Shown here: one piece after another, positions 7,972 through 16,692 of the stretch
Layout: each line of letters starts with the position of its first letter
Position numbering within the stretch: the first letter of the stretch is position 1
Origin: Actinomycetota bacterium
GTDB lineage: Bacteria; Actinomycetota; Acidimicrobiia; Acidimicrobiales; JAJPHD01
Direction of reading: 5' to 3'
Length of the DNA stretch: 64,000 nt
Assembly: GCA_021325455.1 (NCBI GenBank)
Contig: JAJPHD010000018.1
Coordinates: forward strand, 1-64,000
Made by a program: the position numbers and the translations under genes
Notes under the pieces: generated by a model
What the model was told of the DNA's origin: nothing
Seen by the model: only the letters and a program-made list of their open reading frames with translations
Database searches by the model: none

Positions 7972-9849
7972 TCAGCCCAGGGAGGTCAGCCAGGCGTTGT
8001 GCAGGCTGGCGTAGCGGCCTTGGGCGGAGCGGAGCCGCGCCGGCGGCCCGTCCTCGACTATGCGACCCGCCTCCATGACGAGGACCCGGTCGGCGATCTC
8101 CACCGTTGTCAGCCGGTGGGCGATGATCAAGGCCGTGCGCCGGGCCAGGACCGTGCGCAGGGCCCTTTGCACCAGCCTTTCGGTGGGCACGTCTAGCGAC
8201 GAGGTGGCCTCGTCCAGGACCAGGACCGCCGGGTCGGCCAGGAAGGCCCGCGTGAAGGCGAGGAGCTGGCGCTGGCCGGCCGAGAGCCGCCCTCCCTCCT
8301 TGCCCACGTCGCTGTCGTACCCCTGGGGGAGGCTGGTGATGAAGGAGTGGGCCCCGGTGGCCCGGGCGGCGGCCACGATCTCGGGACGGCTGGCGCTCGG
8401 GCGCCCGAAGCCGATGTTGTCGGCCACCGTCCCCGAGAACACATAGGTCTCCTGGGTCACCATGACCACGGCCGACCGCAGGGTGTCCTCGGCCAGGTCC
8501 CTCAGGTCGACGCCGTCCAGGGTGACCCGCCCCGCGGTGGGGTCGTAGAAGCGGGCGAGCAGGCGGGCCAGCGTGGTCTTGCCGGCCCCGGTGGCCCCGA
8601 CCAGGGCTACGGTCTGGCCGGCGGGCACCCACAGGTCCAGGTGAGGCAGCACCAACCGGTCCCGGTAGCCGAAGGACACCCCCTCGAAGCGGATCTCCCC
8701 TCTCGGGGCAGGGAGCGGCACGGGGGCCTGGGGAGGGGGGACCGAGGGGACCTCCTCCAGCACCCCGGACAGCTTCTCCAGGGCGGCGCTGGCCGACTGG
8801 AACTGGTTGTAGAACTGGCTGATGTCCTGCATGGGGTCGAAGAATTGGCTGAGGTAGAGGAGGAAGGCGGTGAGCACCCCGACCGTCATCTGGTGGTGCA
8901 GCACCAGGTAGCCCCCGTAGAGGAGCACCACCCCGGTCATGACGTTGCCGATCAGCTTGATCCCCGGCCCGTAGACCGCCACCAGCTTGAACGAGCGCTC
9001 GTTGGCCCGGCGGTAGCGGTTGTTGACCTCGTCGAAGATCTCCTGGTTGCGGGGCTCGCGCCGGTAGGCCTGGACCGCCCTGATTCCCCGCATGGAGTCC
9101 ACGAAGTGCACGATGACGAGGGCGACCGCCTCCCGGGTGCGCCGGTACGCCACAGCCGTCTGCCGGCGGAACCAGGCCGTGAGCCACACGAGGACGGGGA
9201 AGGAGGCCAGGGTCACCAGGGCGAGGCGCCAGTCCAGGATGAGCATGAACACGCCCGTGCCGACCACGAGCAGCACGGCCGAGGCCAAGCTATCCACACC
9301 ATCCTCGAGGAGGGTGGCGATGGCCTCTATGTCCGAGGTCAACCTGGAGATGACCCGGCCCGAGGTGTAGCGCTCGTGGAAGGCCAGGGAGAGGCGCTGG
9401 AAGTGGTCGAACACCCGCCGGCGCAGGTCGAGCAGCATGTCCTGGCCTATACGTCCCGACAGCCCGAAGAACCAGCGCCGGGCGCCGGCCTGGGTCAGGG
9501 CCACGCCCAGCACGGCCAGGCTGGTGGCCACGAGGGTCCCGGCCCCCCTCCCGTGGAGGACCGGGGGGATGCCCCGGTCGATCCCGACCTTCACCAGGTA
9601 GGGGGACGCCAGGCGGGCCAGGTTCTCGGCCAGGACCAGGGCGGCCAGCAGCCACAGGGAACGCCGGTGGGGGGTCAGGAGGGTCCCCAGCAGGCGCCGG
9701 GAGCGCTCCCGGAGGAAGAGGGAGGCCCGCTGGGGGAGGTCGTCGACCTCCTCGCTGGCCACCCCCCGCCAGGCGTCGATGCTCTCCCGGCCCGGCGCCG
9801 GAGCGGCGCCCGGGGCGCCGGTCCCGTCCCCCAGCGCTGTCGAGCTCAC
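7972..9849 (-). CDS. ABC exporter half-transporter, canonical ATPase site subunit
   Basis: The 625-aa protein is a six-helix exporter domain (residues about 60-350) fused to a nucleotide-binding domain with Walker [15 protein letters not shown], signature [15 protein letters not shown] and Walker [14 protein letters not shown], which has the catalytic glutamate. The signature reads LSAGQ instead of LSGGQ. The GTG start at 9849 overlaps the TGA of the adjacent exporter gene, so the two are co-translated and should form a heterodimer of the TM287/288 or BmrCD type, exporting drugs, lipids or peptides. The frame is open far upstream, but that part is antisense to the partner gene. Substrate specificity cannot be inferred. 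Confidence 0.85.
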   Translation of the reverse strand: MSSTALGDGTGAPGAAPAPGRESIDAWRGVASEEVDDLPQRASLFLRERSRRLLGTLLTPHRRSLWLLAALVLAENLARLASPYLVKVGIDRGIPPVLHGRGAGTLVATSLAVLGVALTQAGARRWFFGLSGRIGQDMLLDLRRRVFDHFQRLSLAFHERYTSGRVISRLTSDIEAIATLLEDGVDSLASAVLLVVGTGVFMLILDWRLALVTLASFPVLVWLTAWFRRQTAVAYRRTREAVALVIVHFVDSMRGIRAVQAYRREPRNQEIFDEVNNRYRRANERSFKLVAVYGPGIKLIGNVMTGVVLLYGGYLVLHHQMTVGVLTAFLLYLSQFFDPMQDISQFYNQFQSASAALEKLSGVLEEVPSVPPPQAPVPLPAPRGEIRFEGVSFGYRDRLVLPHLDLWVPAGQTVALVGATGAGKTTLARLLARFYDPTAGRVTLDGVDLRDLAEDTLRSAVVMVTQETYVFSGTVADNIGFGRPSASRPEIVAAARATGAHSFITSLPQGYDSDVGKEGGRLSAGQRQLLAFTRAFLADPAVLVLDEATSSLDVPTERLVQRALRTVLARRTALIIAHRLTTVEIADRVLVMEAGRIVEDGPPARLRSAQGRYASLHNAWLTSLG

Positions 9850-11612
9850 GAGGCCTCCTCGGCCAGGTCCTGGTCGTCGTCCGCCTCCTGGGACAGGATG
9901 GCCCGGTAGGCGGGGACGCCGGCCATCAGCTCGGCGTGGGTCCCGGTGTGGGTGATGGTCCCCTCCTGCAGGAAGGCGACCCGGTCGGCCAGGGCGATGG
10001 TGGAGGGCCGGTGGGCCACGATGATGCCCGTCGTGCCGGCAAGGACCCGCCGGAGCGCCTCCTCCACCTTGGCCTCGGTGTGCACGTCGAGGGCGGAGAG
10101 CGTGTCGTCGAGGACGAGCACCCGGGGGTGGCTGATCACGGCCCGGGCCAGGGCCAGGCGCTGGCGCTGGCCGCCCGACAGGGTGAGCCCCTGCTCGCCG
10201 ATCCTGGTGGCCAGGCCCCAGGGGAGGTCGTGGACGAAGCCGGCCTCCGCCACGACGAGAGCCTCGGCCACCTGCTCCTCGCTCGCCCCCGGGGCCCCGA
10301 GGGTCAGGTTCTCGGCTGCGCTGGCCGAGAACAGGGTGGGGTCCTCGAAGGCCGTGGCCACGGCTGAGCGCAGGCAGCGGAGGTCCAGCTCCCTCACGTC
10401 CACGCCGTCCAGGGTCACCCGGCCCGCGCTCACGTCGTAGAGGCGGGGGACCAGGGCGCAGAGCGTGGTCTTGCCCGAGCCCGTGGCTCCCACCAGGGCG
10501 ACCGTCTCCCCCGGGTCGATGTCCAGCCACACGTCCGACAGTGCCTCGGTCTCCGCCCCCGGATAGCGGAAGGAGACTCCTTCGAACCTGATCCTGCCTT
10601 CCACCCGGGCCAGCCGGCGGTGGCCTCCCACGATCTCCGGCTCGGTGTCGAGGACCTCGTAGATACGATCGGCGGCTGTCATGGCCTCCTGGCCCGAGGC
10701 GATGATGTAGCCGAGGGCCTCCACGGGCCACTCCAGCTGGATCAGCAGGGTCACGAAGGCCACCAGGCCGCCCAGGGTGAGGGTGTGGTGGCCCACGGCC
10801 AGGGCCCCGAACAGGACGATCACCACCAGCACCAGGTTGGGGATCAGCTCCAGCACGGCCCAGAACCCAGCCGTGAGGCGGACCTTCTCCATGGAGGTGG
10901 CATAGAGGGCCCGGGCCCCCCGGTCGAAGCGGGCGGCCATCAGGCGGCGCCGGCCGAAGGCCTTGATGACCCGGATCCCCCCTGCGGACTCCTCGACCAC
11001 CGTGGTCAGGTCACCCTGCTGGTCCTGGACCTGGCGGGACACCTTGATGTAGGCCCGCTCGAAGCGGGCCGACAGGTAGACGACCGGCACCACGGCGGCC
11101 GCCACCGCCACGCCGAGCAGGAGGTCCAGGTGCATGAGCAGGCCTATGACGGCGGCGACCTGGAGGCTGTTCACGAGCAGGAAGATGAGGCCGAAGCCGA
11201 GGAAGCGCCGGATGGTGGACAGGTCCACCGTGGCCCGTGACAGCAGCTGGCCGCTCTGCCAGGAGTCGTGGAAGGAGGCCGGCAGCCGCTGGAGGTGGGC
11301 GTAGAGGTCACTGCGGATGGCGGTCTCGATGCCGAGGACGGCGTCGGCCTGGATCCAGCGGCGCACGAAGGACAGGCCGGCGTCGGCCAGCCCCAGGGCC
11401 ACTGCCAGGAGGCTCAAGGGGATGAGGAGGCCTCCGAGGCCGTGGACCAGGGGGCCGTTCACCACGTCCTTGGCCACGAGGGGGACCGCCGTGGCCGCCG
11501 CCACCCCCGCTGCCGCCGCCCCCGCCATGACCACCATCTGTCCCCGGTAAGGGGTGACATAGCTGCGGGTGCGCCACAGCGACCGCAGGGCTCGCGGGGC
11601 TTCGTGGCGCAT
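9846..11612 (-). CDS. ABC exporter half-transporter, degenerate ATPase site subunit
   Basis: This 588-aa transmembrane/ATPase half-transporter is the first gene of the pair. It shows Walker [15 protein letters not shown], a canonical signature LTLSGGQRQRLALARAV and Walker B VLVLDDTLSALD, where aspartate replaces the catalytic glutamate. That substitution, matched with a normal glutamate in the partner, is the hallmark of heterodimeric exporters with one hydrolytically impaired site. The frame continues to 11726 and contains an ATG at 11690. I prefer ATG 11612 because a TACCGT -10 box lies 7 nt before it and the helix-rich exporter domain starts shortly after. The transported compound is unknown. 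Confidence 0.82.
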   Translation of the reverse strand: MRHEAPRALRSLWRTRSYVTPYRGQMVVMAGAAAAGVAAATAVPLVAKDVVNGPLVHGLGGLLIPLSLLAVALGLADAGLSFVRRWIQADAVLGIETAIRSDLYAHLQRLPASFHDSWQSGQLLSRATVDLSTIRRFLGFGLIFLLVNSLQVAAVIGLLMHLDLLLGVAVAAAVVPVVYLSARFERAYIKVSRQVQDQQGDLTTVVEESAGGIRVIKAFGRRRLMAARFDRGARALYATSMEKVRLTAGFWAVLELIPNLVLVVIVLFGALAVGHHTLTLGGLVAFVTLLIQLEWPVEALGYIIASGQEAMTAADRIYEVLDTEPEIVGGHRRLARVEGRIRFEGVSFRYPGAETEALSDVWLDIDPGETVALVGATGSGKTTLCALVPRLYDVSAGRVTLDGVDVRELDLRCLRSAVATAFEDPTLFSASAAENLTLGAPGASEEQVAEALVVAEAGFVHDLPWGLATRIGEQGLTLSGGQRQRLALARAVISHPRVLVLDDTLSALDVHTEAKVEEALRRVLAGTTGIIVAHRPSTIALADRVAFLQEGTITHTGTHAELMAGVPAYRAILSQEADDDQDLAEEAS

Positions 11613-11619
11613 TTCTGCC

Positions 11620-11625
11620 ACGGTA
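11620..11625 (-). promoter_or_regulatory. -10 box TACCGT deciding the exporter start
   Basis: TACCGT on the minus strand (11625-11620) lies 7 nt upstream of ATG 11612. This is the same geometry as other candidate leaderless genes here and favours 11612 over the upstream ATG at 11690. Confidence 0.35.
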
Positions 11626-11672
11626 GCGCGGTGCCCCCGTCGTCCACGAGCGAATTTCCCGATCGCGCCAGC

Positions 11673-11856
11673 TAGACTGACCCACTCCATGTAGGCGAGC
11701 GATGGGAGGAGGTGAGGCGCGTGCAAGCGGGTGAACCCCCGAGTACCTGCCTGTCCCCCACCTCACCGTCCCCGCCGCCTCGTCCAGGGCCAGGCATCGT
11801 CTCCTCGCTCTGACGGCCCCGGGCGGCGAGGTTCCTTCACCGTCCTGGAGGTTGCC
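11673..11856 (+). promoter_or_regulatory. Promoter and candidate structured leader of the MgtE_N/Nramp operon
   Basis: A plus-strand -10 box TAGACT (11673-11678) predicts a start near 11685, leaving a leader of about 170 nt before the ATG at 11857. The leader can form a closing stem in which GCGAG (11695-11699) pairs with CTCGC (11804-11808) and CGATG (11700-11704) with CATCG (11795-11799). Inside it is a 7-bp hairpin, GGTGAGG (11711-11717) with CCTCACC (11761-11767). A Shine-Dalgarno GGAGG sits just before the ATG. The length and position suit a metal-responsive riboswitch, but apart from AGGTGAGGC the conserved M-box segments are not recognisable. Confidence 0.35.
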
Positions 11857-13203
11857 ATGGCCCGCCGTCCCCCTGTCCCCACCGCCCCCCTGCGCTCCCG
11901 CCTGACCCACCGCTCCCAGGAGTGGTCCCAGCGGGCCACCACGTCGAAGGCCGTGCGGGAGGCCATCGTCTCCCTGGCCGGGCTCGTGGGCCGCCCTGTC
12001 CGCAACGAGGAGGGCAAGGAGGTGGGCCGCCTGGTCGACGTGGTGGCCCGCTGGAGCCAGGACTCGCCCTACCCTCCGGTCACCGGGCTGGTGGTGAGGG
12101 TCGGGCCCCGGCTGGCCTTCATCGACATCGACCGGGTGGCCCGGCTGGCCCACGCCGAGGTGCTGCTGGCCTCGTCGGAGCTGGTGCTGCGGGACTTCAC
12201 CCGCAGGGACGGAGAGGTCCTGCTGGCCCGGGACGTTCTGGACCACCAGCTCATCGACGTGGACGGGGTGAAGGTGATCCGGGCCGCCGATCTCTACCTG
12301 GCACCAGCGGGTGGCCGCATCCGCCTGGTGGGCGTGGACGTGAGCCTCCAGTCCCTCCTGCGGCGGCTGGGGCCCGCCCGCTGGCGCCCCCGGCCCACCC
12401 CCGACCGGGTGATCGACTGGGCGGCCATCCAGCCCTTTGGGGACCCGGCCCACGAGGTGCGCCTGCGCGGCTCCAACCAGGGCCTGCGCCGGCTGCGTCC
12501 CGGGGAGCTGGCCGACCTCCTGGAGGACCTGAACCGCTCGGCCCGCCAGGAGCTGCTGGAGGTCCTGGAGCCGGAGACGGCCGCCGACGCCTTGGAGGAG
12601 ATGGAGCCCGACGAGCTGGAGGCGTTGCTTCGCGACGCCGACCCCTCGCGGGCCGCCTCCCTTCTCACCTCCATGGAACCTGACGAGGCCGTTGACGCCC
12701 TGCGGGACCTGGACGCCGAGGCCCGCCAGGAGCTGCTGGCCCACATGCCCGCTGAGCGGGCCGAGGCCCTGGCTGCCCTGCTCGGCTACAAGGAGGACCG
12801 GGCGGGCGGGTTCATGACCACCACCCTGGCCCTGGCCGGGATGGACGAGACCGTGGGGCAGGTGCGGGCCAAGCTGGCCGGCATGCGGGAGCACCGGGCC
12901 GACATCGACGGCGTGGCCGTGGTGGACGAGGACGGCCGGCTCGTGTCGGACCTGCTGCTGTTCGACCTGCTGGTGTCGGGAGCATCGGACCCCGTCCGGG
13001 CCCTGGTGGAGGACCAGGAGCCGGTCACCGTGGGCCCCGAGGCCTCGGTGGAGGAGGTGGCAGCCCGGCTGATCGAGAGCCGACGCTCGTCCCTGCTGGT
13101 GGTGGAGGGGGGCCGCCCGCTGGGGCGCATCCTGGCCGACGACGTCATCGATGCCCTTTCGCCCGAGAAGGGCCGGCTGCACTTCCCCCGGCTGCTCCAG
13201 TAG
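11857..13203 (+). CDS. Soluble PRC-barrel / MgtE N-domain / CBS-pair protein (Mg2+ sensor module)
   Basis: This 448-aa protein has no membrane helix. Residues about 30-110 form a PRC-barrel-like region (LVGRPVRNEEGKEVGRLVDV, VGPRLAFIDIDRVARL). Residues about 200-310 are an MgtE_N-type helical superhelix with repeats such as LEDLNRSARQELLEVLEPE, LEEMEPDELEALLRDADP and LTSMEPDEAVDALRDLD. Residues about 310-440 are two CBS motifs (GFMTTTLALAGMDETVGQV, PVTVGPEASVEEVAARLIES). In full MgtE channels the N and CBS domains bind Mg2+ and gate the pore; here the pore domain is absent. The next gene, 3 bp away, is an Nramp-family transporter, so I infer this protein senses Mg2+ and controls it. The ATG at 11857 has GGAGG 6 nt upstream. 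Confidence 0.82.
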   Translation: MARRPPVPTAPLRSRLTHRSQEWSQRATTSKAVREAIVSLAGLVGRPVRNEEGKEVGRLVDVVARWSQDSPYPPVTGLVVRVGPRLAFIDIDRVARLAHAEVLLASSELVLRDFTRRDGEVLLARDVLDHQLIDVDGVKVIRAADLYLAPAGGRIRLVGVDVSLQSLLRRLGPARWRPRPTPDRVIDWAAIQPFGDPAHEVRLRGSNQGLRRLRPGELADLLEDLNRSARQELLEVLEPETAADALEEMEPDELEALLRDADPSRAASLLTSMEPDEAVDALRDLDAEARQELLAHMPAERAEALAALLGYKEDRAGGFMTTTLALAGMDETVGQVRAKLAGMREHRADIDGVAVVDEDGRLVSDLLLFDLLVSGASDPVRALVEDQEPVTVGPEASVEEVAARLIESRRSSLLVVEGGRPLGRILADDVIDALSPEKGRLHFPRLLQ

Positions 13204-13206
13204 GCC

Positions 13207-14583
13207 ATGAAGATCCGCCCCGGAGAGGAAGAGGCCCGCGCCGCACCGCCGGTGGCCTCCGGCCGCCCCCGGCCCGAGGACCGCGCCCGGCCTCGCCACT
13301 CCCCCCTCCGGAGGGCCCGGGCCGACCAGGGGGGGCTGGCCCCTGCCTCCGAGGGCCCCCGCGGATGGCGCCGGCCCTTGGCCCTGCTCGCCGTGGTAGG
13401 CCCCGGCCTCATCGCCGCCAGCGCCGGCAACGACGCCGGCGGCATCATCACCTACGCCTCGGCCGGAGCCCAGTTCCGCTACCGGACCCTGTTCTTCATG
13501 GTCCTGGTGACCGTGGCCTACGTCGTGGCCCAGGAGATGACCGCTCGCCTGGCGGTCCACAGCGGGAAGGGCCTGGCCGCCCTGATCCGGGAGGAGTTCC
13601 CCCTTCGCATAGCCGCCTTGGCCATGGTCTGCCTGGTCGTGGCCAACGTGGGCCTGGTGGTGACGGAGTTCGCCGGGATCGCCACCGCCCTCGGTCTGTT
13701 CGGCGTCTCCCGGTACATCTCCGTCCCGGTGGCGGCCGTCCTCATCTGGGCCCTGGTGCTGTTCGGCAGCTATCGGTACGCCGAGCGGGTCTTCCTCATC
13801 CTGTCGGTGGCGTTTCTCGCCTACCCGGTGGCCGCCTTCCTCGGCCATCCCCGCTGGTCCCAGGTGGGCCTGCAGACCGCCTACCCGCACTTCGTGGCCT
13901 CGCCCTCCTTCATCCTCCTCGGCGTGGCCCTCATTGGCACGACCATCACCCCCTACATCCAGCTCTACACCGCTGGGGCCCTGGTCGACCGGGGGGTCGG
14001 CCCCGACGAGTACCCGCTGGAGCGGATCGATGCCGTGGGGGGAGCCATCGTGTCCGACGTCATCTCCTGGTTCATCATCGTGGCCACGGCGGCGGCCATC
14101 GGGGGAACGGGCCCCCTCTCCTCCGCCCACCAGGCAGCCCGGGCCCTGGCCTCGGTGGCCGGGGGCAAGGGGGCGGTGCTCCTCTTCGGCCTGGGGCTGC
14201 TCGGCGCCTCGGCCCTGGCGGCCGCCGTGGTCCCCCTCTCCACGTCCTACGCCGTGGCCGAGGCCATCGGGGTGGAGCGCTCCGTCTCCCGGCGCTTCAG
14301 CGAGGCCCCGCTCTTCCTCGGCCTGTTCACCTTCCAGCTCCTGATCGGGGTGTGCGCCGTCCTGGTGCCGGGCAACCTGGTCCACCTGATCGTGAACACC
14401 CAGGTCCTCCAGGGCATCATCACCCCTGTCATCCTGGCCTTCATCCTGATCCTGGCCAACCGGACGAGCGTCCTCGGCGACGCTGCCAACGGCCCCGTCC
14501 TCCGCAAGGTGGCGGCCGTGGTCGTGGTGGCCATCGCCTGCCTGTCGGCCGTGCTCCTGGTGCAGGCCGCCGTCGGGTTCTAG
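13207..14583 (+). CDS. Nramp-related divalent metal transporter, probably Mg2+ type (NRMT-like)
   Basis: The 458-aa protein has a 55-residue Arg/Pro-rich N-terminus and about 11 membrane helices of the Nramp/LeuT fold. Helix 1 reads GPGLIAASAGNDAGG (residues 65-79), where Mn/Fe Nramps have DPGN. Helix 6 reads GTTITPY (residues 244-250), where they have ATVMPH, so the metal-binding methionine is replaced by Thr248 and the histidine by Tyr250. Loss of that methionine is the known mark of Nramp-related Mg2+ transporters. Asp76 is kept. The gene follows the MgtE_N/CBS protein by 3 bp in one operon, which agrees with Mg2+ import. The assignment to Mg2+ is inference; transport has not been shown. 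Confidence 0.78.
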   Translation: MKIRPGEEEARAAPPVASGRPRPEDRARPRHSPLRRARADQGGLAPASEGPRGWRRPLALLAVVGPGLIAASAGNDAGGIITYASAGAQFRYRTLFFMVLVTVAYVVAQEMTARLAVHSGKGLAALIREEFPLRIAALAMVCLVVANVGLVVTEFAGIATALGLFGVSRYISVPVAAVLIWALVLFGSYRYAERVFLILSVAFLAYPVAAFLGHPRWSQVGLQTAYPHFVASPSFILLGVALIGTTITPYIQLYTAGALVDRGVGPDEYPLERIDAVGGAIVSDVISWFIIVATAAAIGGTGPLSSAHQAARALASVAGGKGAVLLFGLGLLGASALAAAVVPLSTSYAVAEAIGVERSVSRRFSEAPLFLGLFTFQLLIGVCAVLVPGNLVHLIVNTQVLQGIITPVILAFILILANRTSVLGDAANGPVLRKVAAVVVVAIACLSAVLLVQAAVGF

Positions 14584-14678
14584 GCCAGGTGCCCGGTGGA
14601 GGGGCCCGTGTTGCGCCGCCCCCCCTGCGGCCGCGAGGCTCTCGGCCCGTGTGGGCGAGGCGACCTGGAGGTGAGGGC

Positions 14679-15974
14679 CTGCGGATCGCGCTCCTCGCCT
14701 ACCGCGGGAACCCCCACTCGGGAGGCCAGGGTGTCTATGCCCGGTACCTGAGCCGGGAGCTGGTGGGCCTGGGCCACCACGTGGAGGTGCTCGCCGGCCC
14801 CCCCTACCCGGTCCTCGACCCCGGGGTGCGGTTCGTCCCGGTGCCGAGCCTCGACCTGTACCGCCAGCCCGACCCCTTCCGGGTCCCCCGGCTCTCGGAG
14901 TTCCGCTCCCCCGTCGATGCCCTGGAGTTCGCCATCATGTGCACGGCCGGGTTCCCCGAGCCGCTCACCTTCAGCCTCCGGGCTCGCCGGCTGCTGGCCC
15001 ACCGGCGCCAGGACCTGGACCTGGTCCACGACAACCAGGGGCTGGGCCGGGGGCTCCTCGGCATGATGGCCGACGGGTGGCCTGTGCTGGCCACGGTCCA
15101 CCACCCCATCACGGTGGACCGGGACCTGGACGTGGCTCACGCCGCCAGTTGGCGCCGGAGGCTGACCCTGCGCCGCTGGTACGGGTTCATCGGCATGCAG
15201 GTCAAGGTGGCCCGCCGGCTGCCCCGGATCATCACGGTGTCCGAGTCGTCCCGCCGGGACATCACGTCCCACATGGGGGTGCCCGGGTCCCGCCTGGCCG
15301 TGGTGCCGGTGGGGGTGGACCACCAGCTGTTCCGGCCCCGGCCCGAGGTGAGGCCGGTGGCGGGGCGGATAATGACCACGGCCAGCGCCGACGTGCCGCT
15401 CAAGGGGCTGGTGCCTCTGCTGGAGGCCCTGGCCAAGGTCCGCACCGAGCGTCACGCCGAGCTGGTGGTGGTGGGCTCCCCCCGTCCTGAGAGCCGGGTG
15501 AGGCAGACCATCGAGCGCCTGGGCCTGGACCGGGCCGTGCGCTTCGTGGCCGGCGTCAGCGACGACGAGATGGTCCGGCTGTGGGCCGAGGCGGAGGTGG
15601 CGGCGGTCCCTTCCTTGTACGAGGGGTTCTCGTTGCCGGCGGTGGAGGCCATGGCCTGCGGGCGTCCGGTGGTGGCCACCACAGGGGGTGCCCTGCCCGA
15701 GGTGGTGGGCACCGACGGGGAGACCGGGCTCCTGGTCCCCCCCGGGGACGCAGGAGCCCTGGCCCAGGCGCTGGGGCGGGTGCTGGACGATCCGGTGCTG
15801 GCCCGCCGGCTGGGGGCGGCGGGGCGCCGACGGGTGCTGCGCCGGTTCACATGGCGGGCCACGGCCGAGGGGACCGTGGAGCACTACCGGGCCCTCCTGG
15901 AGGGACGGGGACCGGCCATGGCCGGCAGCGGGAAGCAGAGGGTGGGCAACAGGGCCGTCGGGCCGTACGCCTGA
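14679..15974 (+). CDS. Family 4 glycosyltransferase, probable CTG start
   Basis: The 431-aa protein begins with RIALLAYRGNPHSGGQGVY, the N-terminal Rossmann strand and Gly-rich loop of GT4 enzymes. The second domain holds VPVGVDHQLFRP, ADVPLKGLVPLLEAL, and the nucleotide-sugar-binding VPSLYEGFSLPAVEAMACGRPVV with the E-x7-E motif. It should transfer a sugar from an NDP-sugar to a lipid or glycan. In frame there is no ATG or TTG near this start; CTG at 14679 has GGAGG 7 nt upstream, while the nearest GTG (14649) has no Shine-Dalgarno sequence and adds ten atypical residues. It forms an operon with the methyltransferase and terpene-cyclase-like genes, 4 bp and then an overlap away. Confidence 0.8.
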   Translation: MRIALLAYRGNPHSGGQGVYARYLSRELVGLGHHVEVLAGPPYPVLDPGVRFVPVPSLDLYRQPDPFRVPRLSEFRSPVDALEFAIMCTAGFPEPLTFSLRARRLLAHRRQDLDLVHDNQGLGRGLLGMMADGWPVLATVHHPITVDRDLDVAHAASWRRRLTLRRWYGFIGMQVKVARRLPRIITVSESSRRDITSHMGVPGSRLAVVPVGVDHQLFRPRPEVRPVAGRIMTTASADVPLKGLVPLLEALAKVRTERHAELVVVGSPRPESRVRQTIERLGLDRAVRFVAGVSDDEMVRLWAEAEVAAVPSLYEGFSLPAVEAMACGRPVVATTGGALPEVVGTDGETGLLVPPGDAGALAQALGRVLDDPVLARRLGAAGRRRVLRRFTWRATAEGTVEHYRALLEGRGPAMAGSGKQRVGNRAVGPYA

Positions 15975-15978
15975 GCCG

Positions 15979-16692
15979 GTGCTGACCGTCGACTACGGCC
16001 GCCTCGGGGTCCGCCCTGGTGAGGTGGTCCTCGACCTCGGGTGCGGCGGGGGGCGTCACTGCTTCGAGGGGGTGCGCCGGGGGGCCAGGGTCGTGGCCCT
16101 GGACGCCGACGGCGCCGAGGTGGCTGCCGTGGCCGCCATGCTGGCCGCCCTGGACGCCGACCCCGGCTCCCGGCCGGCCGGCCGGGGCCTGGTGGCCCGG
16201 GGCGACGCCCGGCGCCTGCCCTTCCCCGACGCCACCTTCGACCGGGTCATTGCCTCGGAGGTGCTCGAGCACATCCCCGCCGACCAGGACGCCATGGCCG
16301 AGCTGGCCCGGGTTCTCCGCCCGGGCGGGACCATGGCCGTCACCGTCCCCCGCTTCGGGCCCGAGCTGGTCAACTGGGCCCTCTCGGACCGCTACCACTC
16401 CCGTCCCGGCGGCCACGTGCGCATATACCGGCGGTCCCAGCTCGTCTCCCGCCTGACCCGGGCCGGCCTGCGGCTGAGGGGGGTGGGCTACGCCCACGCC
16501 CTCCACTCGCCGTACTGGTGGCTCCGCTGCCTGGTGGGGGTGGACCGGGACGACCACCCCCTGGTGGCCGCCTACCACCGGCTCCTCGTGTGGGACATCA
16601 CCCGGCGCCCGGCCCTCACCCGGCTGGCTGAGGGCCTGCTCAACCCGCTCCTCGGCAAGAGCCTGGTGGTCTACCTGGAGCGGCCCCGGTGA
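15979..16692 (+). CDS. Class I SAM-dependent methyltransferase
   Basis: The 237-aa enzyme has motif I VVLDLGCGGGRHCFEG, an acidic residue after strand 2 (VVALDADG), FDRVIASEVLEHIPADQDAM and LRPGGTMAVTVPRFGPEL, all typical of Methyltransf_11 proteins. The C-terminal YHSRPGGHVRIYRRSQL and SPYWWLRCLVG segments may form the acceptor site. The GTG start at 15979 lies 4 bp after the glycosyltransferase stop and its own stop overlaps the next gene start, so the three are one translational unit. This suggests that it methylates the lipid or glycan handled by its neighbours. The acceptor is not known. Confidence 0.78.
   Translation: MLTVDYGRLGVRPGEVVLDLGCGGGRHCFEGVRRGARVVALDADGAEVAAVAAMLAALDADPGSRPAGRGLVARGDARRLPFPDATFDRVIASEVLEHIPADQDAMAELARVLRPGGTMAVTVPRFGPELVNWALSDRYHSRPGGHVRIYRRSQLVSRLTRAGLRLRGVGYAHALHSPYWWLRCLVGVDRDDHPLVAAYHRLLVWDITRRPALTRLAEGLLNPLLGKSLVVYLERPR

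Noticed and set aside
11690-11800. Classical M-box (ykoK) Mg2+ riboswitch
   Set aside because: Only AGGTGAGGC at 11710-11718 agrees; the other conserved blocks of the M-box are not found, so I list it only as an unclassified structured leader.
11308-14385. 1025-codon minus-strand open frame
   Set aside because: It is antisense to the MgtE_N and Nramp genes, rich in Gly/His/Pro/Arg with no fold-like pattern. High GC removes stop codons from opposite frames.
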